This document shows positions 27,535 through 34,530 of a DNA stretch of 52,879 bases, in pieces. Under the pieces are notes generated by a model that was not told the origin of the DNA, made no database searches, and worked only from the letters and a program-made list of their open reading frames with translations. Origin of the DNA: Parafrankia sp. EUN1f (GTDB lineage: Bacteria > Actinomycetota > Actinomycetes > Frankiales > Frankiaceae). Location: contig NZ_ADGX01000055.1 in the NCBI RefSeq assembly GCF_000177675.1, positions 1 through 52,879 of the forward strand, read 5' to 3'. The translations under genes and the position numbers were made by a program. Numbering within the stretch: the stretch's first letter is position 1; every line of letters starts with the position of its first letter.

Positions 27535-28439
27535 GCAGCCAGCGCAGCCTGTCACCTGTGACGGTCATCGGCCTTGGCCCCATGGGCCGAGCGATGGTCG
27601 CGTCGCTGCTGCGGTCCGGCCATCCGGTGACGGTGTGGAACCGTACCGAGAAGCGCGCCGACCACCTCGTCGCTGGCGGCGCCACGCTCGCGCCCACCCC
27701 GACAGCCGCGGTGACCGCCAGCAAACTGATCATTCTCAGTCTCACCGACTACCAGGCGATGTACGACATCCTCGGCCCGGTCGCGGAGGGTGCACGATCT
27801 TCCGGTGTTCTTGCCGGTAAGGTCCTGGTCAATCTCAGTTCGGACACTCCGGACGCATCTCGGGGCGCGTCGGAATGGGCGGCCGGACACGGGGCGAGCT
27901 TCGTGACCGGAGGCGTGATGGTGCCCGCTCCCGCCGTGGGAGGCTCAGGGGCATACGTGTTCTACAGCGGACCGCGCGCTGTGTTCGACGTACACGAACC
28001 GACGCTCAGACAGCTCGGTGAGCCCAGGTACCTCGGGGAGGACCCGGGCCTGGCCCAGCTCTTCTACCAGGCGCACCTCGACGTCTTCCTCACCGCCCTG
28101 TCAAGCCTCCTCCACGCCACAGCGCTCGTCACCTCTGCCGGTGTCCCGGCCGCCGATTTTCTGCCCGGCGCGTTGAACACCCTCACCGGTATCCCAATGA
28201 TGATTGGGGACGGACAGGACCTCGCCCGGCGCCTGGAGACCGGCGAACACCCCGGCGACCTCAGCACCGCGCGGATGATGGGCGCCACGGCGAACCACAT
28301 CGTCTGGACAAGCGAGCGGGCTGGTATAGACATCCGTCTTCCCGAAGCCGTCAGGGCGCACTACGACCAGGCTGTCGTCGCGGGCCGCGGAACCGAGAAC
28401 TGGACCGTTCTCTACGAGATCATCAAATCCGGCGGCTGA
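27531..28439 (+). CDS. Imine-reductase-like NADP dehydrogenase, Tyr type
   Basis: 302 residues, paralogous to the preceding gene. VTVIGLGPMGRAMVASLLRS and VWNRTEKRADHLVAGGATL form the NADP site. VLVNLSSDTPDASRGASEWA and TGGVMVPAPAVGGSGAYVF are family motifs. At the catalytic position it has Tyr179 (DPGLAQLFYQAHL) where the neighbour has Asp. In characterised imine reductases, Asp and Tyr at this place define two classes, often of opposite stereochemistry. Translationally coupled to the first gene, so both are probably made together, possibly as a heterodimer. Confidence 0.85.
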   Translation: MSSQRSLSPVTVIGLGPMGRAMVASLLRSGHPVTVWNRTEKRADHLVAGGATLAPTPTAAVTASKLIILSLTDYQAMYDILGPVAEGARSSGVLAGKVLVNLSSDTPDASRGASEWAAGHGASFVTGGVMVPAPAVGGSGAYVFYSGPRAVFDVHEPTLRQLGEPRYLGEDPGLAQLFYQAHLDVFLTALSSLLHATALVTSAGVPAADFLPGALNTLTGIPMMIGDGQDLARRLETGEHPGDLSTARMMGATANHIVWTSERAGIDIRLPEAVRAHYDQAVVAGRGTENWTVLYEIIKSGG

Positions 28440-28476
28440 ACAACGATCAGAACCAACGACCCTGTGCCTCACCGAG

Positions 28477-28521
28477 CAGGTCGACTCCGAACTGGGAACG
28501 ACCGCGTTCAGAGTCGACCTG
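28477..28521 (+). terminator. Hairpin after the imine-reductase pair
   Basis: CAGGTCGACTC (28477-28487) and GAGTCGACCTG (28511-28521) pair perfectly over 11 bases with a 23-base loop, 38 bases after the stop codon. It may end the operon. It lies just before repeat C. Confidence 0.5.
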
Positions 28522-28534
28522 CCACTCCGAGGCT

Positions 28535-28697
28535 CGGAAGAAGAGATCGGCAGAGGCTCGACAACACCACGGTGAACTGGCGCGGTTCCGTTCACGTCCA
28601 AAGTTTCTCTTCACAGCTCAGCACGGCGGAGAACATGGATTGAACGGCCAGCTCACCGTGGTCATCGATGCCTATCGCGCTGACCGGTCAAGTGCCT
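28535..28697 (+). repeat. Module-boundary repeat, copy C
   Basis: AAGAAGATC lead, CTCGACAACA, left arm CCACGGTGAACTGGC (28565-28579), 65-base spacer, right arm GCCAGCTCACCGTGG (28645-28659; one change giving a G-T pair), and the rest of the core to TGA at 28695-28697. The core encodes NGQLTVVIDAYRADRSSA-stop. In this copy one frame runs unbroken from the lead through the spacer into the core. Confidence 0.85.
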
Positions 28698-28732
28698 GAC
28701 CAGGGTCTTTCTAGTCTGATGAGCCGAAGTGT

Positions 28733-29404
28733 TTAAGCGGAGCGCCTAGGGGAGGTGCTGCTGGACGTGAAGGCGCCGGCTGTCGCTGCTACCGCCGCGT
28801 CGTGGGCCGCCTGGTCGGGGAGTTCCGGGCTGGCCGGTGCACGGAGAAGGACCAGCTGGTGGTAAAGCGGGGCGGTGGCGGCTATCAGTAGCCGGTGTGG
28901 ATCGGTATCCGCAGGGATCTCAGCGCGGGCGACAGCGTGATCGACGACCGGTCGGCAGCGGGCGTAGCGGTCGCTCCAGAAGGCCTGTAGGGCACGAGCT
29001 GCGTCCGGCGAGCGGAAGGAAGCGGCGATGAGCGCGGTCGTTATCGGCGGGTCCGCGGTGAGAGCGGTATAGATCTCACGGTTGATCGCGGATAGGTCGC
29101 CTTCCAGGGTGCCGGTATCCGGCGGCTGCCAGATGTCGGCGGTGGCTTCGGTGAGGACGTCGGCGAGCAGGCCACCGACGTCGCGCCATCGCCGGTAGAC
29201 GGTGGTGCGGTGCACCCCGGACCGGTCAGCGATGGTGTCGATGGTGAGGCTGTCGTAGCCGTGTTCAACCAGGTCGGCGCGCACAGCCGCGAGAACCAGT
29301 GCCCGGATGCGGGCGCTGCGACCACCGGGACGCATGCGAACGCCTGAGGGGCTGGGCGGTGGTTGAGTGCCGTCCGGCGCGGTGCCCGGGTGGGGTTGGA
29401 GCAT
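28733..29404 (-). CDS. TetR-family regulator
   Basis: 223 residues. The helix-turn-helix is ADLVEHGYDSLTIDTIADRS followed by GVHRTTVYRRWRDVGGLLAD. The C-terminal ligand domain has IYTALTADPPITTALIAASF and ARALQAFWSDRYARCRPVVD, close to the AcrR-like TetR_C subfamily. The start may be ATG 29404 or ATG 29335 (MRPGGRSARIRALV). It is divergent from the virginiamycin B lyase gene (161 bp gap) and is the likely regulator of that gene. Confidence 0.88.
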   Translation of the reverse strand: MLQPHPGTAPDGTQPPPSPSGVRMRPGGRSARIRALVLAAVRADLVEHGYDSLTIDTIADRSGVHRTTVYRRWRDVGGLLADVLTEATADIWQPPDTGTLEGDLSAINREIYTALTADPPITTALIAASFRSPDAARALQAFWSDRYARCRPVVDHAVARAEIPADTDPHRLLIAATAPLYHQLVLLRAPASPELPDQAAHDAAVAATAGAFTSSSTSPRRSA

Positions 29405-29564
29405 CGCGAAAGTCCCTTGCCTGACGGGAGCAGCTGTGACACGATCCTAACGCTACAGTCGTCGTGATAGGAGAGCTGCCGATGATCCGGTCGGATTGGT
29501 CCGTGCCGGCTGGCGAGTCGGCAACCTCGCCCTCGGTGACGATGCTTGTTCCGCCAGGAGACCC

Positions 29565-30482
29565 GTGATTCCCAACTATGGAAGCGCCGTGATTCACGAG
29601 ACGCGGATAGCTGGGCCTGACGCTGGCCCCTACGACCTGAGTGCCGGACCCGACGGGGCGCTCTGGGTCACGATGGTCCACGCCGGGCAGATCGTGCGGC
29701 TGGTCCGAGACGGCCATCTTGACTCCTACCAGCTCGCCCCGGCCTCCTGTGGGCCGTCGATCATCACCGAGGGTCCGGACGGCGCTATGTGGTTCACCCG
29801 CAACCGTGACCACCGGATCGGAAGGATTGCCCTCGACGGCGAGACCACATCCTTCCCTGTCCCAACCCCGGACAGCGGGCCCTTCGGCATCACAACCGGC
29901 TCGGACGGCGCCCTCTGGTTCACCGAGATGAACAGTGACAAGATCGGACGCATCACCACGGACGGCGCGATTACCGAGTACCCGCTCTCCGTGAGCCAGG
30001 CCCTTCCTGCGGCGATCATCGCCGGAGCCGATCAGGCCGTCTGGTTCACCCTCAACCAGGGGAACGCGATCGGCCGCATCACCCCTGCCGGGCTGATCAC
30101 GCTTCACCCGTTGCCCACCCCGGGCGCCGCCCCGGTCGGGATCTGCCGCGACACCGACGGCGCAATCTGGTTCGTCGAGATCGCCGCCGGCCAAATCGGC
30201 CGAATCAGTCCCGATGGAAGGATTGAGGAGTTTCCTCTTCCCGACCGGGACGCTCGGCCTCACGCGATCATCGCCGACCCGACCGTCGGCGGCTGCTGGT
30301 TCACTACATGGGCTGCGGGCCGGATCGGGCACATCGCCCCGGACGGAAAGATCGACGAATACGATCTGCCGACGCCGTCCAGCGAACCGCACGGCCTTGC
30401 CGTCACCGGGGACGGCATTGTCCATGTCGCCCTTGAAACCGGCGGGCTCGCGCGCCTGGAGCGGGTTGCGATCGACCCCTGA
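29565..30482 (+). CDS. vgb: Virginiamycin B (streptogramin B) lyase
   Basis: 305 residues forming a seven-bladed beta-propeller; the blade repeat is (D)GA-(L/M/I)-WFT-x-N/W-x-x-IGRI. Vgb opens the cyclic streptogramin B depsipeptide by elimination. All four residues essential in Staphylococcus aureus Vgb are present by motif: His233 (ARPHAI), Glu274 and His276 (SEPHGL) and Glu291 (VALET), matching H228, E268, H270 and E284. Start: GTG 29565 with AGGAG upstream; the frame is open to 29496. It sits in the repeat-bounded region with a divergent TetR gene. Confidence 0.88.
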   Translation: MIPNYGSAVIHETRIAGPDAGPYDLSAGPDGALWVTMVHAGQIVRLVRDGHLDSYQLAPASCGPSIITEGPDGAMWFTRNRDHRIGRIALDGETTSFPVPTPDSGPFGITTGSDGALWFTEMNSDKIGRITTDGAITEYPLSVSQALPAAIIAGADQAVWFTLNQGNAIGRITPAGLITLHPLPTPGAAPVGICRDTDGAIWFVEIAAGQIGRISPDGRIEEFPLPDRDARPHAIIADPTVGGCWFTTWAAGRIGHIAPDGKIDEYDLPTPSSEPHGLAVTGDGIVHVALETGGLARLERVAIDP

Positions 30483-30550
30483 GAACTGAGCTCCGTATTC
30501 TTGCGGATCTACGAGCATGATCGGTGCTGCCAAAAAACGGGCCTGCCGCG

Positions 30551-30574
30551 GGCTCCGCGGCCGACCGCGGAGCC
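30551..30574. terminator. Bidirectional hairpin terminator
   Basis: GGCTCCGCGG, loop CCGA, CCGCGGAGCC: a perfect 10-bp stem, 68 bases after the lyase stop and just beyond the possible minus-strand gene that ends at 30597. Confidence 0.65.
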
Positions 30575-30596
30575 GGCCCCGTCGGGCGGGTGGCGG

Positions 30597-30756
30597 TCAG
30601 GCGACGATGTAGCTCGAGTCGTCGAACTCGGCGGTGACCTTCGCACCGTCGCCGGGTCGTCCACGGTCTCGGCTGTCGTCCATCGCGGCGGAGGCGCAGA
30701 TCGTCGGAATCTTGTGCTGCGCGCCGTTCGCATCCCGCAACGGCCACCATTCGCAC
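30597..30756 (-). CDS. Possible small hypothetical protein
   Basis: On the minus strand the frame reads NLCEWWPLRDANGAQHKIPT, then ICASAAMDDSRDRGRPGDGA, KVTAEFDDSSYIVA and TGA at 30597. Composition is protein-like, with two Cys, a Trp pair and an acidic end, and a terminator hairpin follows its stop. No clear ATG/GTG start is visible (a TTG lies at about 30756), so it may be a fragment. I do not recognise a family. Confidence 0.3.
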
Positions 30757-30837
30757 AAATTTGTATACTGATCGTTTCCTCGGCAACGCTTGGATCTAAC
30801 GTGGCCTCCGTCGTATCTGCGCTTGCCGGAGGATTTC

Positions 30838-31671
30838 GTGCGCCGTCTGCTCCCGTACCTGTTGTTCGCGGTAACCGCATTGGTCGGCACCGCGTGCAAA
30901 CCCATCCCCATCCCCGTCCCGGGTGCGGGAGGTCCGGGGGGACCCGTGCAGACGACGTCTCCAGCCCCGACGACCAGCCCGACGGGATCTCCCTCGCCGG
31001 AGCCGTCGTCCCCACCCGTGGAGTCCCCGTCTCCGACAGTCGCGCCGTCACCCGGACCAGGCGAAGCAGTCGTACCCAACCTCCTCGGCCGCCGGCCGTA
31101 CGAGACCGCCAGCGTGCTCACCGCGGCCGGGTTCGCGAACTCCATGTCGCAGGAGACATGCCGGCCGAACGAGGACCTCACACTCGGCACGATCATCACC
31201 CAGAGCCCGGTTGCGGGCAGCGTGGTCGACGCGGATACGCAGATCATGCTGGGCGTGGCCATCGCCTGCAGCGAAGTGCCGAACATCGTGGGCATGTCGA
31301 AGGACGACGCCATCCAGTCCTTCGCCGCCGCCAGCCTCACCATGTGGCTGCGCCCGGAGGACTGCCTACGCTACGGCAAGGTGATCGAACAGCAGGTCGC
31401 TCCTGGAACCGTGTACCCACAGGTCCAGGGCGTCATCGTCACCGCCGAGTGCCTCGACGGCCAGCCAGTGCCGCCGGGCATGGTCGTGGTTCCAGATGTC
31501 CTCGGGATGCCGGTGGACGAAGCCAGGAGCACGCTCGATGAGGCGGGCATCGTCGCCGTCATGTTGACGGAGTGCGCCAATGGATATGGCTATGTGATGA
31601 CCCAGAGCCAGGCCGGCGGCAGCGTCGTCCCCATCGGTTCCTCGCTGGAGCTCACACACACCTGCCTCTGA
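30838..31671 (+). CDS. Lipoprotein with three PASTA-like domains
   Basis: 277 residues from a GTG preceded by GGAGG. A lipoprotein signal (VRRLLPYLLFAVTALVGTAC, lipobox V-G-T-A-C) is followed by a Pro/Ser/Thr-rich linker and three PASTA-like modules: VVPNLLGRRPYETASVLTAA, VPNIVGMSKDDAIQSF and VVPDVLGMPVDEARSTLDEA. Each module carries extra Cys residues (ETC, ACS, DCL, AEC, TEC, TC), which could form disulphides. PASTA domains bind peptidoglycan fragments or beta-lactams in kinases and PBPs; here they stand alone on the cell surface. It is the last gene before repeat D. Confidence 0.8.
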   Translation: MRRLLPYLLFAVTALVGTACKPIPIPVPGAGGPGGPVQTTSPAPTTSPTGSPSPEPSSPPVESPSPTVAPSPGPGEAVVPNLLGRRPYETASVLTAAGFANSMSQETCRPNEDLTLGTIITQSPVAGSVVDADTQIMLGVAIACSEVPNIVGMSKDDAIQSFAAASLTMWLRPEDCLRYGKVIEQQVAPGTVYPQVQGVIVTAECLDGQPVPPGMVVVPDVLGMPVDEARSTLDEAGIVAVMLTECANGYGYVMTQSQAGGSVVPIGSSLELTHTCL

Positions 31672-31761
31672 GCTTGCTGACCTGCCCGTGGTCTTCCCGA
31701 CTGGTCGGATGATTGCCTGTCGCCGGTTGGTGCGGCCGGGTGGGCGTCCGGGGCCGGGGGT

Positions 31762-31781
31762 GGGCTCCATCCCAGGAGCCC
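31762..31781 (+). terminator. Small hairpin before repeat D
   Basis: GGGCTCC, loop ATCCCA, GGAGCCC. A perfect 7-bp stem 90 bases after the lipoprotein stop. Confidence 0.4.
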
Positions 31782-31795
31782 TACCATCCGGATGG

Positions 31796-31961
31796 GAGGA
31801 AGACTCCGACGGAAGATCGACAACACCACGGTGAACTGACGCGCTTTCGTTCGCGCCGGATCAGGCTTTTCGCAGGTGAGCGCAGCGGATAACGTCAAAT
31901 GAACGGCCAGTTCACCGTGGTGGTGGATGCTTTCCGTGCGGATAGGCGAGAAGCCCAGTAG
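31796..31961 (+). repeat. Module-boundary repeat, copy D
   Basis: GGAGGAAGA lead, GATCGACAACA, left arm CCACGGTGAACTGAC (31826-31840, one mismatch), 65-base spacer, right arm GCCAGTTCACCGTGG (31906-31920), and the rest of the core to TAG at 31959-31961. The core encodes NGQFTVVVDAFRADRREAQ-stop. The end of this core and the DNA after it match remnant F near the first antitoxin gene. Confidence 0.85.
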
Positions 31962-32122
31962 CGCCAATGCTTTCTGGAGTTCGCGGGTTACGTCTGATCG
32001 CGCGATTTTACGGCGTCCGACGGGCTTCTCGTGGAATGTGATCACGGTGGTTGTGTCAGCTCGCTTGGCCACCCTCGCCGGCCAGGCGTGGCCATCGCGA
32101 TGTTCAGCCGAGCCGCGGACGG
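31962..32122. other. Region between repeat D and the antitoxin copy
   Basis: About 160 bp. Both ends match the 3' flank of the first antitoxin gene (24690-24750). A middle stretch of about 105 bases is absent there. On the minus strand this middle part reads MAKRADTTTVITFHEKPVGR, RKIARSDVTRELQKALALLG, then FSPIR into the antisense of the core. It could be the start of a broken gene. Confidence 0.35.
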
Positions 32123-32377
32123 TCAGGCGATCTGGCGGAGATCGTTTCCGTAGTCGAAGATGATCCGCAGGCGGACACCGAGTGCCCGGGCGTACCGGCT
32201 CAACGTCGCGACCTCGTTCGCGTCGAGGTCGCCGTTCTCGATCTGGCTCACCCGGCCCGGAGAGACGTCCATCAGCTCGGCCACCTCACGCTGGGTCAAC
32301 CCCAGCCGCTTGCGTTCCTCGGCCAGATGGAACGCGCTGAACCAGGCCTCGGTGCGCCCGCGCTCGGCCGCAAGCGC
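32123..32377 (-). pseudogene. Second HigA-like antitoxin copy, 5' truncated
   Basis: From LAAERGRTEAW to the final RQIA-stop this is almost the same as the antitoxin at 24752-25066 (three substitutions). The helix-turn-helix is complete, but the first ~20 residues and the toxin gene are missing. Upstream of 32377 the frame continues into unrelated sequence. It is probably a non-functional duplicate left by recombination. An expressed orphan antitoxin able to neutralise the intact toxin cannot be ruled out. Confidence 0.8.
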
Positions 32378-32430
32378 GGGCGTGGAAACTGAATAGCGAC
32401 CGCCTCCACAGCACGCCGAGAATCCAGCGC

Positions 32431-32973
32431 ATGTCCGCCACCCACATCCTGCTGATCTGCGGCGCAGCAGGCGTCGGTAAATCCTCAACCGCATACGAGG
32501 TCGCCCATCGGCTGAGTGCCCTCAACGTGGCACACGCGGTGATCGACTCTGATGAGCTTGACCGAGTCCACCCCTGGCCGCCTCCCGGACTGCCCGCCAG
32601 TGAGCTGTCCCGACGCAACCTCGCCGCGATCTGGACCACCTTCGCAGCCCTCGGCCACACACGGCTTCTGCTAACCGGTGTCTTCGCCGCCCTCACTGAG
32701 GACACGGCCTGGATTGCGGACACGGTGCCCGGTGCGGACATCACCGTCGTCCGCCTGACCGCCGACCTTCCGACGCTCGCCAGCCGGATTCACCGCCGAG
32801 AGATCGGATCCGGTGCGCAGGCGCAGCTCGCCCGAACGATCCGGCAGCTTGAAATGATCGACCAGAACGATCCGCCAGGCACAACGGTCATCGACACCAC
32901 CGGCCAGACGATCGCGAGCACCGCAGCCCAGGTCCTCGACGTCTGGCTGAATCGGCCCGGCGACCGGGGGTGA
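32431..32973 (+). CDS. P-loop kinase-like ATPase
   Basis: 180 residues. The Walker A is HILLICGAAGVGKSSTAYEV, followed by VIDSDELDRVHPW (possible Walker B or substrate site), LLLTGVFAALTED, VRLTADLPTLASRIHRREIG (a lid-like segment with Arg) and a C-terminal VIDTTGQTIASTAAQVLDVW. This is the shape of adenylylsulfate/shikimate-type small-molecule kinases (AAA_33 group). The substrate is unknown. It directly follows the antitoxin fragment, in the opposite direction. Confidence 0.75.
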   Translation: MSATHILLICGAAGVGKSSTAYEVAHRLSALNVAHAVIDSDELDRVHPWPPPGLPASELSRRNLAAIWTTFAALGHTRLLLTGVFAALTEDTAWIADTVPGADITVVRLTADLPTLASRIHRREIGSGAQAQLARTIRQLEMIDQNDPPGTTVIDTTGQTIASTAAQVLDVWLNRPGDRG

Positions 32974-33115
32974 CGCGACCGCCCTCCTTCTCTGCCTGCT
33001 CGGGATCGATTGCCTCCGGAGGCCCTTGGGATGATGGGGCGGGCATGCGGTTGCAGTTCAACGGACTGGAATCGGCCGTAGGCCGTCCCTGAGCTGGACG
33101 GAGACGGCGGCCGGA

Positions 33116-33520
33116 TCATCGGTCGCGGAGCAGCGGTCCCGTGCCGGCATCCACATAGAGCCATTGGCCGTCGATCTGCGTGAACGTGCTGCGTTCGTGC
33201 TGCACGTGCCGCTCGCCGTCCGCCGTGCGCGCGATCGCGCGGAATTCCACGACACCGGTGTCGTCGCCGGGGCCGCCGTTCACGGTGTCGACGATCTGCA
33301 GAGCGCGCCAGGTCAGACCGGCGTCCAGGTCGAGGCGATCTGGGCGTGTCGACGGATGCCAGGTACGCAGCAGGTACGGCGCGAGACCGCGCGCGAAGGC
33401 GCTGTAGCGGGACCGCATGAGCGCTTCGGCGGTCGGCGCCGGGGTCCCGAGATGGAAGGGCTCGCAGCACCGCGCATACCCTCGGCGGGAGCCGCATGGG
33501 CACTGGTCGCCGACGCTCAT
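33116..33520 (-). CDS. YchJ-family protein with SEC-C motif
   Basis: 134 residues. The N-terminal SEC-C zinc motif is CPCGSRRGYARCC, followed by EPFHLGTPAPTAEALMRSRY, SAFARGLAPYLLRTWHPSTR and an NTF2-like beta part (VVEFRAIARTADGERHVQHE, WLYVDAG). YchJ proteins are small, widespread and without a firmly known role. ATG 33520 is chosen because the frame upstream is Arg/Thr-rich nonsense. It is divergent from the GGCT-like gene. Confidence 0.85.
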   Translation of the reverse strand: MSVGDQCPCGSRRGYARCCEPFHLGTPAPTAEALMRSRYSAFARGLAPYLLRTWHPSTRPDRLDLDAGLTWRALQIVDTVNGGPGDDTGVVEFRAIARTADGERHVQHERSTFTQIDGQWLYVDAGTGPLLRDR

Positions 33521-33632
33521 ACGGTGCGGCGTGGCATCGCGGTGGACCCCCGGGCGCGGTTGGCGTTGGCTGCGCTGATGCCCGACACGGTATCGCGGCG
33601 GCGCGGTCTCCCGTAGGGACCATGATCCGGGG

Positions 33633-34427
33633 GTGCGGCGGGGGATGACACCGCCAACGGTCCGGGACGGGACGCGCGTGGACGTCGGCCGGCGGCGCGT
33701 GGTGGACGAGGAGACCAAGGTGGCGGTGGACCCGGAGACCGAGGAGGCGGTGGACGAGGAGGCGATGGATCGGCCGGGAACGCCGCTGGTCTGGTATGTG
33801 AGCTACGGGTCGAACCTGCGGTCGTCGCGGCTGGCCTACTACCTGGCGGGTGGGGCGATGCCGGGCACGACCCACGCCTACCCCGGTTGCCGTGACCGCC
33901 GTCCGCCGCGTGCCGCCGCGCCGCTCCTGCTGCCGGGATCGGTGTACTTCGCCCTGGAATCGAAGGTCTGGGGTGGTGGCATGGCGTTCTACGACCCGGC
34001 GGCGCCCGGGCTGGCCGCGGCCCGCGCGTATCTGCTCAGCCGTCAGCAGTTCGTCGACGTCGCGGCGCAGGAGATGCACCGGGAACCCGGCGGCGACCTC
34101 GACCTGACCGCTCTGACCGCTCGGCCCGGCGCCGGCCGGGCCGTTCTCGGGCCCGGCCGGTACGAGACGGTGCTGCTCGTCGGGTACTGGGGCCCGGTGC
34201 CGTTGCTCACGTTCACCGCCCCGTGGGCGCTGGCCGATGTCGCTCCCACCGCTCCTTCCGGGGCCTATCTGGACATGCTGGCGGCCGGGTTGCGTGAGTC
34301 CCACGGCTGGCCGCCGGCGCGGATCGCCGCCTACCTGGCCGGGCTGCCCGGCGCCCACGGCGTCTGGCAGCCCGACGAGATCGCCGGGCGCCTCAGCGCC
34401 GCGGAGGCGACAGAACCCGCCGGGTGA
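33633..34427 (+). CDS. Gamma-glutamylcyclotransferase-like (AIG2/GGCT fold) protein
   Basis: 264 residues as annotated. The core begins VWYVSYGSNLRSSRLAYYLA, the YGSN motif of the GGCT fold that binds the gamma-glutamyl group. SVYFALESKVWGGGMAFYDP and ARAYLLSRQQFVDVAAQEMH follow, with a C-terminal GWPPARIAAYLAGLPGAHGV. The N-terminal 45 residues are an acidic repeat (EETKVAVDPETEEAVDEEAM), so the true start may be ATG 33645 or 33765. The substrate is uncertain. Confidence 0.7.
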   Translation: MRRGMTPPTVRDGTRVDVGRRRVVDEETKVAVDPETEEAVDEEAMDRPGTPLVWYVSYGSNLRSSRLAYYLAGGAMPGTTHAYPGCRDRRPPRAAAPLLLPGSVYFALESKVWGGGMAFYDPAAPGLAAARAYLLSRQQFVDVAAQEMHREPGGDLDLTALTARPGAGRAVLGPGRYETVLLVGYWGPVPLLTFTAPWALADVAPTAPSGAYLDMLAAGLRESHGWPPARIAAYLAGLPGAHGVWQPDEIAGRLSAAEATEPAG

Positions 34428-34530
34428 TCCTTCCTCGCCGTGGGTGAGGCGGCACGCTGCGATCGTCGGCCCGCCTGTGCACCAGGCGGGCTGACGGCGT
34501 CGCGGCGGTTCGGCAGGATCGGCTCTGTTT

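Noticed and set aside
25717-31961. Repeats B-D as canonical integron attC sites
   Set aside because: The arms are inverted and bulged, but the RYYYAAC and GTTRRRY boxes are not found and no integron integrase is in the window. Only the general resemblance is kept as a finding.
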